Source: Aureimonas altamirensis
GTDB taxonomy: Bacteria > Pseudomonadota > Alphaproteobacteria > Rhizobiales > Rhizobiaceae
NCBI RefSeq assembly: GCF_001463885.1
Contig: NZ_BBWQ01000011.1
Location: 248,001 to 312,000, forward strand
Reading direction: 5' to 3'
DNA: 64,000 nucleotides
Shown piece by piece: positions 45,422 through 55,678 of the stretch (its first letter is position 1; every line of letters begins with the position of its first letter). The notes under the pieces are model-generated. The model was not told where the DNA came from and ran no database searches. It saw only the letters and a program-made list of their open reading frames with translations. The position numbers were made by a program, and so were the translations under genes.

Positions 45422-46470
45422 GCGTGCAACGCCACGGCGTCGGCGGCTCCATCGACGTTGCGCATGACGCGCACCCTGCGCACTCGGCGGCTGTCGGCCT
45501 CGATGACTTCGAGCCGATATCCGCTGACGGTGTCGATGACGACGCCTTCGGGCGGAATGTCGCCATACTCCAGCACGACGAGCCCGCCGATCGTATCGGC
45601 TTCGTCCGCATAGGGCGCGATGTCGAAATCGACCCCGATACGGTCGCGGACGTCGTCGAGGTCGGCACGCGCGTCGACCATGAACACGCCGTCGGCCTCG
45701 GGCTGGATCAGCTTTTCCTCGTCGTCATGCTCGTCCTCGATGTCGCCGACGACGATCTCGAGAAGGTCTTCCATGGAAACCAGACCGTCCGTACCGCCAT
45801 ACTCGTCGATGACGAGGGCGATCTGGATGTGGCTGACCTTCATGCGGCTCATCAATTCCAGTGCCGACATCGACGGCGGAACGAACAGCACCTTGCGAAT
45901 CAGGGCCAGCTCGGAAAGCGGCTTGTCCAGGCGTACGGCAGCCAGGTTCAATGCCGGGGCGCCCCCACCCTCGGCACCCAGCGCGTACTCGGTGATATGA
46001 TCAACAAGGTCGCGGATGTGCACCATGCCGCGCGGGTCATCCAGGCCGTCGCCATAGACCGGCAGGCGGGAATGGCCGCACTCGCGGAACTTGACGAGCA
46101 ACTCGCCCAGCGTCGCGTTGATATCGACGGCCTCTATTTCGGAGCGGGGCACCATCGCGTCCTCGACGCGAAATTCGTGCAGCCCGAGAATGTTGGTCAG
46201 CATGACCTGCTCTTCGCCGGTCAGGCCGGATCCCTCCTCGGCATTCAGAAGTGCCTCGGTGATCTTTTCTCTCAAGGGCAGCGGTACTTTCGGCTTCAGC
46301 AGCGAGAGAAACTGCTCGAAAAAGCCGGGTTCCGACGATTTGCGCTCGTCGGGGCGCGGACTTCGGTCTTCGTTGGCGGCGTCGCCATCGCCATAGGCGC
46401 CCTCGACCGAGTCATGCGCGTTGTCGGCAGACGTGCTGCCGCTCGCGGTCCTGTTCATCCCTTTATCCAT
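45418..46470 (-). CDS. tlyC: CBS-domain CorC/TlyC family protein (hemolysin-like)
   Basis: This soluble 350-residue protein has two CBS domains (about residues 100-230, with VEDAMVPRSEIEAVD and MSRMKVSHIQIALVIDEYGG). A CorC/HlyC C-terminal domain follows (ADTIGGLVVLEYGDIPPEG). E. coli YbeX, in the same operon setting, affects ribosome metabolism and magnesium homeostasis. The hemolysin name is historical. It lies 15 bases after ybeY and overlaps lnt by four bases. ATG 46470 or 46458 could be the start. Confidence 0.92.
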   Translation of the reverse strand: MDKGMNRTASGSTSADNAHDSVEGAYGDGDAANEDRSPRPDERKSSEPGFFEQFLSLLKPKVPLPLREKITEALLNAEEGSGLTGEEQVMLTNILGLHEFRVEDAMVPRSEIEAVDINATLGELLVKFRECGHSRLPVYGDGLDDPRGMVHIRDLVDHITEYALGAEGGGAPALNLAAVRLDKPLSELALIRKVLFVPPSMSALELMSRMKVSHIQIALVIDEYGGTDGLVSMEDLLEIVVGDIEDEHDDEEKLIQPEADGVFMVDARADLDDVRDRIGVDFDIAPYADEADTIGGLVVLEYGDIPPEGVVIDTVSGYRLEVIEADSRRVRRVRVMRNVDGAADAVALHA

Positions 46471-46485
46471 CGTATGTTCAACATC

Positions 46486-47031
46486 TCAGTCGACCGGGTC
46501 CACACCGGCTACCCCGCCAGAATCGGCGTAAGGATCGGCAATTGCAAGCGTCGAAAGCACAAGAACTTCCAGACGCTCCATCTGTTCGGCCTCTTCGGCC
46601 TCTTCGTGATCGTAACCCAGAAGATGCAGCATGCCATGAACGACCAGATGACGGAAATGATCCGCAAGCGGTTTTCCGTCGCGCAGCGCCTCCCGTTGCA
46701 GGGTCTGGCGCGCCAGCACCAGGTCTCCGGCCATGGCGCCGGGTGCCTTGCCCGGCGTCAGCTGCACGATGGGAAACGACAGAATGTTCGTTGGCTTGTC
46801 CTTGCCGCGCCACTGCCCGTTCAAGGCGCGGAGCGCCTCGTCGTCGGCAAGCGTGACGCCGACTTCCGTGGCTAGGCCCGGCTTCATTCCGGCGCCGGAC
46901 AAGGCCGCGCCTGCGGCCTCGGCCGCAAGACGGGCCGCATCCGGCAGAATGGTGTTCCAATCGGCATCGTCGACCGACAGGATCAGCTCGACCGACGGAT
47001 AGCCGGCCGCGTGCAACGGCTCATCGTTCAT
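46486..47031 (-). CDS. ybeY: rRNA maturation endoribonuclease YbeY
   Basis: This zinc-dependent single-strand endoribonuclease matures 16S rRNA 3' ends and takes part in quality control. It has 181 residues. The zinc-binding HLVVHGMLHLLGYDH provides His132, His136 and His142. NGQWRGKDKPTNILSFP is the upstream conserved block. ATG 47031 overlaps the phoH stop by four bases. Confidence 0.95.
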   Translation of the reverse strand: MNDEPLHAAGYPSVELILSVDDADWNTILPDAARLAAEAAGAALSGAGMKPGLATEVGVTLADDEALRALNGQWRGKDKPTNILSFPIVQLTPGKAPGAMAGDLVLARQTLQREALRDGKPLADHFRHLVVHGMLHLLGYDHEEAEEAEQMERLEVLVLSTLAIADPYADSGGVAGVDPVD

Positions 47032-48076
47032 GCCGGCGATGCGGTCCCCGCCTGGACGGCTTCCCGCTGGCGTGTCGCGTCGCCCTCATAGGCTTCGACG
47101 ATGGCCTGGACCAGCTTGTGCCGCACAACGTCGGCCGACTGGAAGCGCACCGTCACGATGTTGGATACGCCGGACAGCACGCGCAGCGCCTCCACCAGGC
47201 CGGACTTCTGGCCGGGCGGCAGATCGATCTGGGAAGGATCGCCCGTCACCACCATGCGGGCGTTTTCGCCAAGGCGGGTCAGAAACATCTTCATCTGCAT
47301 GGTGGTCGTGTTCTGCGCCTCGTCCAGGATAACGGCGGCATTGGCAAGCGTACGTCCACGCATGAAGGCAAGCGGCGCGATCTCGATGGCGTTAGCCGCG
47401 ATGGCCCGCTCCACCTTTTCGGCGGGCATCATGTCGTAGAGCGCGTCGTAGAGCGGGCGCAGATAAGGGTCGACCTTCTCTTTCATGTCGCCGGGCAGGA
47501 AGCCCAGCCGTTCGCCGGCTTCCACCGCCGGACGCGACAGGATGATCCGCTCCACCTGCCCGCGCTCCAGCAACTGGGCGGCATAGGCCACAGCAAGGTA
47601 GGTCTTGCCGGTGCCAGCCGGGCCGACGCCGAAGACGAGTTCGGCCCGCTCCATCGCCCGCATATAGGCATCCTGCGTCGGCGTGCGCGCATGGATGGTC
47701 TTCTTGCGGGTGGATATCTGGGCCAGCGCCATCCGACCTTTCTTTTCGAGTGTCGGAAGGACGAGCTGGTCGTCCTGCGCCACGGCCATGCGAATGGCAC
47801 CTTCGACGTCGGAGGGCTGGATATCGTGCCCTGCCTGCAGGCGGGCATAGAGCGTATCGAGCGTGCGGCGGGCCTGCTCGCAGGCCATGGGCTCGCCGCG
47901 CAGCTCAAGCTGGTTGCCGCGCGCCCGCGCGTCGACATGAAGTTTCTGCTCCAGAAGGGCAAGATTTTCGTCGAACTTGCCGAAAAGCGCACCGGCAAGA
48001 CGATTATCGTCGAAAGTCAGCACGATATGGGCCATGTCCGAAGCACCGGAAGCCGGTGACATGCCGCGCGCTGGTG

Positions 48077-48080
<4 letters not shown>
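47028..48080 (-). CDS. phoH: PhoH-like ATPase (YbeZ)
   Basis: This cytoplasmic P-loop ATPase has 350 residues. Walker A is GPAGTGKT at residues 153-160, Walker B is VILDEAQN, and GDPSQIDLP follows. It is a partner of YbeY in ribosome and RNA quality control. The N-terminal 110 residues form the family KH-like extension. ATG 48080 overlaps the miaB stop by four bases, supporting this start over an internal Met at about residue 16. Confidence 0.95.
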
Positions 48081-49510
<1,430 letters not shown>

Positions 49511-49585
49511 CGATCCTTCCGGGATGCCGGCAAGCCGGCCCTCGTCCTTCAATATCGGCCCGATAAGGCGGCTGCGCAAGCGCCC

Positions 49586-50413
49586 TCAGGTTCCGTCCCC
49601 ATGCTTTGCGATGCTTTCCTGCGGGTGCCGGCCGTAAAGGCTGGCTTCCAGCATGGCGCGGACGCCGGCCTCGCACAGCCGCGCCACGATCTTGCGGTCC
49701 GAGCCTTCGGAGAATTCGACCGGAGCCCCGAACGAAACCTCCACATCCACCGCGCCGCAGCGCAGGAACGCCAGCAGATGCGGCATCAGCGCGACATGCC
49801 CCGGCCAGGCCGCAAGCGGACGCCCGTGAAAACCCAACGGCAGTCCGTGCGCCTGCGTATAGGCCACGGCCACGGGTTGAATCAACACACGATCCTGCCC
49901 GGCACCCCGCAGGGCGGCCTGAGCCGCGCCGAACAGCGCCGTCTTGAAGGGCAGCACCCGGTTGCCATCCGAGGTTGTCCCTTCGGCAAACAGCACCATC
50001 ACGTCGCCCGTGCGCAGCCGCTCGGCAATGGACGCCGCCTGTTGCCCGGTCTGCCGCCGCTCGCCGCGCGTGACGAAGACGGTGCGTTGCAGGCGGGCGA
50101 GAACCGAGAATACGGGCCAGGTGCCGACTTCGGACTTGGCGATGAAACTGAGCGGCATGACGCTGCCCAGCGCCACGATGTCTGCCCATGACTGATGGTT
50201 GGCGGCGATCAGCAGCGGGCGGCCGGCCGCGGGTTTGCCGCGCACATGCACCCGCATGCCGCACAGGCGGGCGGCGACACGATGCCACAGGAAAGGCAGC
50301 CGGCGCGCCACCGGCCAGTCGAACCGCATGGCCAGAAGCTGAAGAGGCGCAAGCACCGCCGTCAGTGCGGCAAGTCCGACGGCGACGACAGCGATGCGCA
50401 AACGCCCCGGCAA
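49586..50413 (-). CDS. olsA: OlsA/PlsC-type lyso-lipid acyltransferase
   Basis: This membrane-associated acyltransferase has 275 residues. The HX4D box is NHQSWAD, the second block is FAEGTTSDG in place of FPEGTR, and an N-terminal hydrophobic helix covers residues 5-30. In Sinorhizobium the gene beside miaB is olsA, which O-acylates lyso-ornithine lipid; that position plus the variant motif make OlsA likely, though a phosphatidic-acid-forming PlsC cannot be excluded. Start is TTG 50413 with GAGGG four bases ahead, seven bases past rimI. The OlsB partner is at 61733-62623. Confidence 0.85.
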   Translation of the reverse strand: MPGRLRIAVVAVGLAALTAVLAPLQLLAMRFDWPVARRLPFLWHRVAARLCGMRVHVRGKPAAGRPLLIAANHQSWADIVALGSVMPLSFIAKSEVGTWPVFSVLARLQRTVFVTRGERRQTGQQAASIAERLRTGDVMVLFAEGTTSDGNRVLPFKTALFGAAQAALRGAGQDRVLIQPVAVAYTQAHGLPLGFHGRPLAAWPGHVALMPHLLAFLRCGAVDVEVSFGAPVEFSEGSDRKIVARLCEAGVRAMLEASLYGRHPQESIAKHGDGT

Positions 50414-50420
50414 AACGCCC

Positions 50421-50948
50421 TCAACCGCGCAAGGTACGCTTCATGATCAGCGCGCTGGTGCGCTGGCCATCGGGGCCCGGATAATAGGCGGGGCGTCGGC
50501 CCACCTCCTCGAATCGCAGCCGGCGATACAGCGCCAACGCCGGCGCGTTTGTTTCGTCGACTTCCAGAAACAGGGCCAGCGCGCGTTCGGCATGCAGATG
50601 CTGCAGCACCATGTCCATCAACAGGCGCCCGACACCCTTGCCGCGCGCGCTGCGGTCGACGGCGATGGTGAGGATCTCCGCCTCGTCGACGACAAGGCGC
50701 GCCAGAACGAGCCCTTCCGGCTCGCGGTGGCCGGCGCGTCGCGCCACGAAGCCGAACGTGCCGGGCTGGGCGATCAGCGCGGCGAACTCGTCTTCATCCC
50801 AGGCGTGGGCGAAGGCGCCGCCATGCACCGAAGCAACGGCCGCCAGATCCTGCTCGCTATCGAGCCCGGTTGCGACATAGGAACCGCCCTGCCCCAAGAG
50901 CCCCTCCCAGAATGCCAGTGTCCAGTTCAAGGGAAGATGCCAAACCAT
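50421..50948 (-). CDS. rimI: ribosomal protein S18-alanine N-acetyltransferase-like (RimI)
   Basis: This GNAT-fold acetyltransferase of 175 residues probably modifies the N-terminus of S18. The acetyl-CoA site is VDRSARGKGVGRLLMD near residues 108-123, followed by LFLEVDETNAPALALYRRLRF. From ATG 50948 a GAGGGG site lies five bases ahead; 50978 is an alternative. It follows tsaB directly, the normal tsaB-rimI pairing. Confidence 0.9.
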   Translation of the reverse strand: MVWHLPLNWTLAFWEGLLGQGGSYVATGLDSEQDLAAVASVHGGAFAHAWDEDEFAALIAQPGTFGFVARRAGHREPEGLVLARLVVDEAEILTIAVDRSARGKGVGRLLMDMVLQHLHAERALALFLEVDETNAPALALYRRLRFEEVGRRPAYYPGPDGQRTSALIMKRTLRG

Positions 50949-50993
50949 GCGCGCCCCTCGGGAAATCCCTTCGGCCATCCTGTAGAAGCCGTT

Positions 50994-51722
50994 TCAGGCG
51001 GATGGAAGCCCCGTTCGGACGATTCCGGCAACCGGAGCCTGCGGCTTGGCATCCGCGCCGCGCAGGTAAAGCGGGCGCACCGGCTCTCCCGGCTGCCGTG
51101 TCGCCGCGATTGCGCCGATCGCGGCCACCTGCGGAAGGCCTTCGTAATCGTGAAGCTGCTTGAAGCCACCTTGCACCAAGGGCGCGACGAGCTCGGTGCC
51201 GGAGCCGGCAATATGCAGAAGCCGCCCATCCTGCGGCACAAGGGCCGCGGCAGCGGCTGGCGACAGCGCCGCTGCAGGCGCCAGGACGCCACCATCCACG
51301 TCGTAGAGGGCGGCGAACACTTCGCCGCGCCGCGCATCCTGCACGGCCAGCACGGGCCCGCCCTGCCGCAGCCAGGGAAACGCCAGGGCTTCCAGCGTCC
51401 CGATGCCGACCGCCTCGATATCGAGCGCCAGCGCCAGGCCGCGCGCGGCCGAGATGCCCACCCGGAGCCCCGTGAACGAGCCGGGACCGACGGTCACGCC
51501 GATTCGCGCCAGGTCGTGCATGACGATGCCGGCGCCGGCCAACGCCTCGGCAACCTGATCGAGCAGCAGTTCCGCATGGCCCTTGCCGATAAGGCTGTCG
51601 ACGCAGGAAACCATCTGCATGGACTGCATATCGTAAACCGCCGCCGCGGAACGGGCCGCGGCGGTGTCGAGGAGAAGGCAGTAGCGATTGTCGTACGAAG
51701 GGTCGCGGCTCACTGCAGTCAT
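50994..51722 (-). CDS. tsaB: tRNA threonylcarbamoyladenosine synthesis protein TsaB
   Basis: This ASKHA-fold partner of TsaD and TsaE in t6A37 formation has 242 residues. Its hallmark GPGSFTGLRVGISAARGLAL lies near residues 79-98, and LLLDTA near 16 starts the fold. The ribosome site is weak. It lies between the NifU-like gene and rimI. Confidence 0.94.
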   Translation of the reverse strand: MTAVSRDPSYDNRYCLLLDTAAARSAAAVYDMQSMQMVSCVDSLIGKGHAELLLDQVAEALAGAGIVMHDLARIGVTVGPGSFTGLRVGISAARGLALALDIEAVGIGTLEALAFPWLRQGGPVLAVQDARRGEVFAALYDVDGGVLAPAAALSPAAAAALVPQDGRLLHIAGSGTELVAPLVQGGFKQLHDYEGLPQVAAIGAIAATRQPGEPVRPLYLRGADAKPQAPVAGIVRTGLPSA

Positions 51723-51740
51723 TTCGGCTGCGGTTTCGCG

Positions 51741-52319
51741 TCAGGCCGCCACGGCCTCGACAGCCTCGACCTCGGGCACGAAGTGACGCAGGAGGTTTTC
51801 GATACCGTGCTTCAGCGTCGCCGTGGACGACGGGCAGCCGGCACAGGCTCCGCGCATGTTCAGGAACACGGTTCCTTCCCGGAAACCCTTGAAGGTGATG
51901 TCGCCGCCATCCTGTGCCACGGCGGGCCGCACGCGGGTCTCGATCAATTCCTTGATGGTGGCGACGATCGACTCATCGCCCGGCTCGTAGAACTCTTCGC
52001 CGGAATCCGAGCCGGACGGCGCATGGCCGGCATCGTCCGCCATGACGGACTGGTTCGACATGAAATGCTCCATGATGCCGGCAAGAATTGCCGGCTTCAG
52101 ATGCTGCCATGCCGTGTCGTCGCGCGTGACGGTGATGAAGTCGAAGCCGAAGAACACGCCGGTCACGCCGTCGATACCCATCAGGCGCGCGGCCAGCGGC
52201 GAGCGGCGGTCGGCATCGTCGGCGTCGAGGAATTCGGCGGTACCCTGTTCCAGCACCACACGACCTGGCAGGAACTTCAGCGTCTGCGGGTTCGGCGTCG
52301 TTTCGGTCTGGATGAACAT
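51741..52319 (-). CDS. NifU-like Fe-S scaffold/carrier (Nfu)
   Basis: This 192-residue Fe-S cluster carrier has an Nfu N-terminal domain (MFIQTETTPNPQTLKFLPGR to about residue 90) and a C-terminal NifU domain. Cys159 and Cys162 in ACAGCPSS bind the cluster at the dimer interface. Targets may include LipA or MiaB, but that is inference. A reading frame to 52376 adds unrelated residues. Confidence 0.95.
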   Translation of the reverse strand: MFIQTETTPNPQTLKFLPGRVVLEQGTAEFLDADDADRRSPLAARLMGIDGVTGVFFGFDFITVTRDDTAWQHLKPAILAGIMEHFMSNQSVMADDAGHAPSGSDSGEEFYEPGDESIVATIKELIETRVRPAVAQDGGDITFKGFREGTVFLNMRGACAGCPSSTATLKHGIENLLRHFVPEVEAVEAVAA

Positions 52320-52395
52320 GGCTTCAGGGCCTTTGCGCGTCGGAAGTGTTTCAGCGTCATGTAAGTCCGGTGGCAACAGTGCGCAACCGGCACGG

Positions 52396-52887
52396 TCAGG
52401 AGAGGCTTTCGATCTCTTCCTCGGTCAGGGCGCCCGGCACGATGGTCACGGGGATGGCGAAGCCACCCGACCGTCCGGCAACGGCGGAAACGAGCGGGCC
52501 CGGGCCCTCGTTCTCCTGGCTGGTGGCCAGCACCAGGATGGCGATCTCGCGGTCGGCCTCGATCAGCTTGTGGATCTCTTCTTCCTTCTTGCCCTCGCGC
52601 ACGACGAGCTCCGGCTCGATGCCGACATCGGCGCGCAGGGTTTCGGCGATGCGCGACAGGCGCGAATCCGCCTCGGCCTGCGCCTCTTGCCGCATGATCT
52701 TCTCGACCCCGGCCCAGTGCTGGAATTCGTCCTGCTCGATGACATACAGGAAGACAGCGCCGCCGCCGCTGGCCTTGGCACGCCGGGCGGCGTAGGACGC
52801 CGCACGGGTGCACTCGGGCGTCTCGTCGATGACGGCCAGGAATTTTCGTTTGCCGCCTTCCTGGCGGCCGATGCGTTTTGAAACCAT
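52396..52887 (-). CDS. universal stress protein (UspA family)
   Basis: This 163-residue cytoplasmic protein has the Usp fold: FLAVIDETPECTRAASYAA at the N-terminus, and LVLATSQENEG with SGGFAIPVTIVP at the C-terminal nucleotide-binding side, where the GX2GX9G pattern is incomplete. ATP binding therefore cannot be assumed. It is 57 bases after trpS on the same strand. Confidence 0.92.
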   Translation of the reverse strand: MVSKRIGRQEGGKRKFLAVIDETPECTRAASYAARRAKASGGGAVFLYVIEQDEFQHWAGVEKIMRQEAQAEADSRLSRIAETLRADVGIEPELVVREGKKEEEIHKLIEADREIAILVLATSQENEGPGPLVSAVAGRSGGFAIPVTIVPGALTEEEIESLS

Positions 52888-52908
52888 GGCGGCAAAATGG
52901 CAGTCGGA

Positions 52909-52934
52909 GCGGCCGCCCGCAAGCGGGCAGCCGC
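52909..52934 (-). terminator. hairpin between trpS and the Usp gene
   Basis: GCGGCCGCCCGC (52909-52920) pairs with GCGGGCAGCCGC (52923-52934) over a two-base loop with a single mismatch. On the minus strand it begins 11 bases after the trpS stop. It lacks a close U-run, so it is a weak or rho-assisted terminator. Confidence 0.45.
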
Positions 52935-52944
52935 CGAGTTCATG

Positions 52945-54012
52945 TCAATTGTCGATCAGGCCCATGATCGCCTTCGTTTCGGCAATCGTGGCGGTTGCGA
53001 TTTCGCGCGCCCGGCCGGCGCCGTCCCGCAGGGTCGCATCGATCCCGGCCGGATCGGAGAGAAGCTCGCGCATGCGGCCGGAAATCGGCGACAGCACCTC
53101 GACCGCAAGGTCGGCCAGCACCGGCTTGAACTCGGAAAACTGGCGGCCGCCGAACTCGGCCAGAACGTCCTGCCGGGTTTTGCCGGCCAGCGCCGCATAG
53201 ATGCCGACGAGGTTGTCGGCTTCCGGCCGGCCGGCCAGCCCGGCAACCTCCGACGGAAGGCCGTCGGGATCGGTCTTGGCCTTGCGGATCTTGCGCGAGA
53301 TCTGCTCCGCATCGTCGGTCAGGTTGATGCGCGACAGGTCGGAAGGGTCGGATTTCGACATCTTCTTGGTGCCGTCGCGCAGGCTCATGACCCGCGTCGC
53401 CGGACCGTCGATCAGCGGCTCCGTCAGCGGAAACCAGGCATTTACCGTCTCGTCGCCGATCGTCGTGGGCACGCCGACGCCGCGCTCCGCAATGCGTTCG
53501 GCATAGTCGTGGTTGAACTTGGCGGCGATGTCGCGCGTCAGTTCCAGATGCTGCTTCTGGTCTTCGCCCACCGGCACATGCGTGGCGCGATAGGCCAGGA
53601 TGTCGGCCGCCATCAGCGACGGATAGACGTAGAGCCCGGCCGAGGCCGCCTCCCTGTCCTTGCCCGCCTTGTCCTTGAACTGCGTCATGCGGTTCAGCCA
53701 GCCAAGGCGTACGACGCAGTTGAACAGCCATGCCAGCTCGGCATGCTCGGGCACGCGGCTCTGGTTGAAGACGATGTGTTTTTGGGCGTCGATGCCGGCG
53801 GCGATATAGGCGGCGGCAACTTCGCGGGTGGCGTGTTCCAGGGCCTTCGGCTCCTGGTAGACGGTGATCGCATGCAGGTCGACGACGCAGAAGATGCACG
53901 GGTACCTGTCCTGCAGTTCCACCCACCGGCGGACCGCGCCCAGATAGTTGCCCAGATGCAGATTGCCGCTCGGCTGGACGCCTGAAAATACCCGCTGCGT
54001 GAATTCCGCCAT
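52945..54012 (-). CDS. trpS: tryptophanyl-tRNA synthetase
   Basis: This class-Ic aminoacyl-tRNA synthetase has 355 residues. The HIGH-like motif is [10 protein letters not shown] near residues 16-25, and KMSKS is exact at 217-221. Conserved VVDLHAITV and [10 protein letters not shown] are present. The preceding gene is murJ, 52 bases upstream. Confidence 0.97.
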   Translation of the reverse strand: MAEFTQRVFSGVQPSGNLHLGNYLGAVRRWVELQDRYPCIFCVVDLHAITVYQEPKALEHATREVAAAYIAAGIDAQKHIVFNQSRVPEHAELAWLFNCVVRLGWLNRMTQFKDKAGKDREAASAGLYVYPSLMAADILAYRATHVPVGEDQKQHLELTRDIAAKFNHDYAERIAERGVGVPTTIGDETVNAWFPLTEPLIDGPATRVMSLRDGTKKMSKSDPSDLSRINLTDDAEQISRKIRKAKTDPDGLPSEVAGLAGRPEADNLVGIYAALAGKTRQDVLAEFGGRQFSEFKPVLADLAVEVLSPISGRMRELLSDPAGIDATLRDGAGRAREIATATIAETKAIMGLIDN

Positions 54013-54064
54013 GACGCTTCGTCCTTTCGTGACGGGCGTCTTATGGATCGCCGCGCCGCCGCGA

Positions 54065-55678
54065 TCAAGCGCCGCGACGTGGCCGCCTGAGCCGCAGCAG
54101 CCGGGCCACCATCTGGCGGTCGGCGCCCCCGGTTAAAAGGCACAGCGCGAAATAGGCCGCCATGGCAATCAGCACCAGGATGCCAATGCCGGCCAGTTGC
54201 CGGTGCAGCCCGGCCGACGGCACGATCCAGCCCTCCAGATGGGGCATGGCGAAGATGAGCAGGCCGCCCATGGCCAGGGCCGAGACCAGCAGCATCAGGC
54301 ATCGCCGCACCAATGGCCCGTCGACGGCCCAGAGGCCGCGTGCGTAAAGGCCATGAAACAGCAGAAGCGCGTTCAGCCAGCCGGCCAGCGTGGTGGCCAG
54401 CGCTATGCCCTTCTCTTCCATCACGAAGAACAGGCCGACGGACAGGACGGTGTTGGCGACGGCCGACGCCACCGTCACCAGCATCGGCCTTCGCGTATCT
54501 TCCCGCGCGAAATAGCCGGGCGTGAACACGCGGATCATCACGAAGGCCGGCAGGCCCAGCGCATAGATGCCGAGGACGGCGGCCACCGCCGCCGTGGTAT
54601 CCGGGCCGAAGGCGCCGCGCTCGTAGATGACGCGCACGATCGGCTCTGGAATGATGAACAGGGCGACGGCTGCCGGAAGGGTCAAAAACAGCGCAAACTC
54701 GAGGCTGCGGTTCTGCGTGTGCTGGGCCTCGGCAAGGCGCCCCCCCTTCAGGGCGCGCGACAGCTCCGGCAGCAGCACGACACCGATGGCGACGCCGACC
54801 ATGCCGAGCGGCAACTGGTAGGGCCGGTCGGCATAGGTGAGAATCGACACCGCGCCCGGCTTGAAAGAAGCGACGGCCTGTCCGACGAAGAGGTTGATCT
54901 GCGTGATGCCGCCGATCAGCGCCGCCGGCCCCGCAAGCACCAGCAGCCGCTTCAGCCCCGGCGTCCAGCGCGGGCGCTGCAACGCGATTGAGAAGCCGGC
55001 CATGCGCATGGCAACGGCCACCATCAGGAATTGCGCGACACCCGCAGCCAGGACGCCCCAGCTCATGGCGAAGCCGAGGGTTTGCGTGTTCTGTCCGGTC
55101 CAGAGCGACCATCCGAGAACGGCGATCAGGAAGACGTTCAAAAGTGCCGGCGCTGCCGCCGCCGCGAAAAACCGGCGATAGGCATTCAGGATGCCGCTCA
55201 CCATCGCCACGAGCGACATGGAGGCGAGGTAGGGGAACATGATGCGCGAGAAGGCGACGGTTATGTCGAACCGGTCGGCGCAGCTCAGCGCCTGCGCGGC
55301 CGCCGCCTCGTCGATGCACAGATTGAGGCCGGGCGCGATGATGGTGCGCACCAGGAACGGCATGAATATGATGGCCGGAACCGTCAGGGTAAACAGCACC
55401 AGCGTCAGCGAGGAGAAGATTTCCGTTGCGAAGCGCCGTGCGCCCGCCTCGCCCTCTTCCTCGAGCGCGCGCGAGAAGAGCGGCACGAAAGCGGCGTTCA
55501 GCGCGCCCTCCGCAAAGAAGCGGCGGAACAAATTGGGGAAGCGGAACGCCAGGTTGAAGGCGTCGGCCACCGGCCCGATGCCGAGTGCCGACGCCATCAT
55601 CATTTCCCGCGCGAAGCCGAAGATGCGGGATACGAGCGTTGCGCCGCCGACCGTGGCGAATTTGGATACGAGGCTCAC
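54065..55678 (-). CDS. murJ: lipid II flippase MurJ
   Basis: This polytopic inner-membrane protein moves lipid II outward for peptidoglycan synthesis. It has 537 residues with about 14 transmembrane helices. [20 protein letters not shown] and the charged loop [20 protein letters not shown] are the family N-terminal hallmarks, and EDTRRPM occurs later. It starts at GTG 55678, overlapping the glnD stop by four bases. A reading frame through glnD to 56230 is spurious. Confidence 0.96.
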   Translation of the reverse strand: MSLVSKFATVGGATLVSRIFGFAREMMMASALGIGPVADAFNLAFRFPNLFRRFFAEGALNAAFVPLFSRALEEEGEAGARRFATEIFSSLTLVLFTLTVPAIIFMPFLVRTIIAPGLNLCIDEAAAAQALSCADRFDITVAFSRIMFPYLASMSLVAMVSGILNAYRRFFAAAAAPALLNVFLIAVLGWSLWTGQNTQTLGFAMSWGVLAAGVAQFLMVAVAMRMAGFSIALQRPRWTPGLKRLLVLAGPAALIGGITQINLFVGQAVASFKPGAVSILTYADRPYQLPLGMVGVAIGVVLLPELSRALKGGRLAEAQHTQNRSLEFALFLTLPAAVALFIIPEPIVRVIYERGAFGPDTTAAVAAVLGIYALGLPAFVMIRVFTPGYFAREDTRRPMLVTVASAVANTVLSVGLFFVMEEKGIALATTLAGWLNALLLFHGLYARGLWAVDGPLVRRCLMLLVSALAMGGLLIFAMPHLEGWIVPSAGLHRQLAGIGILVLIAMAAYFALCLLTGGADRQMVARLLRLRRPRRGA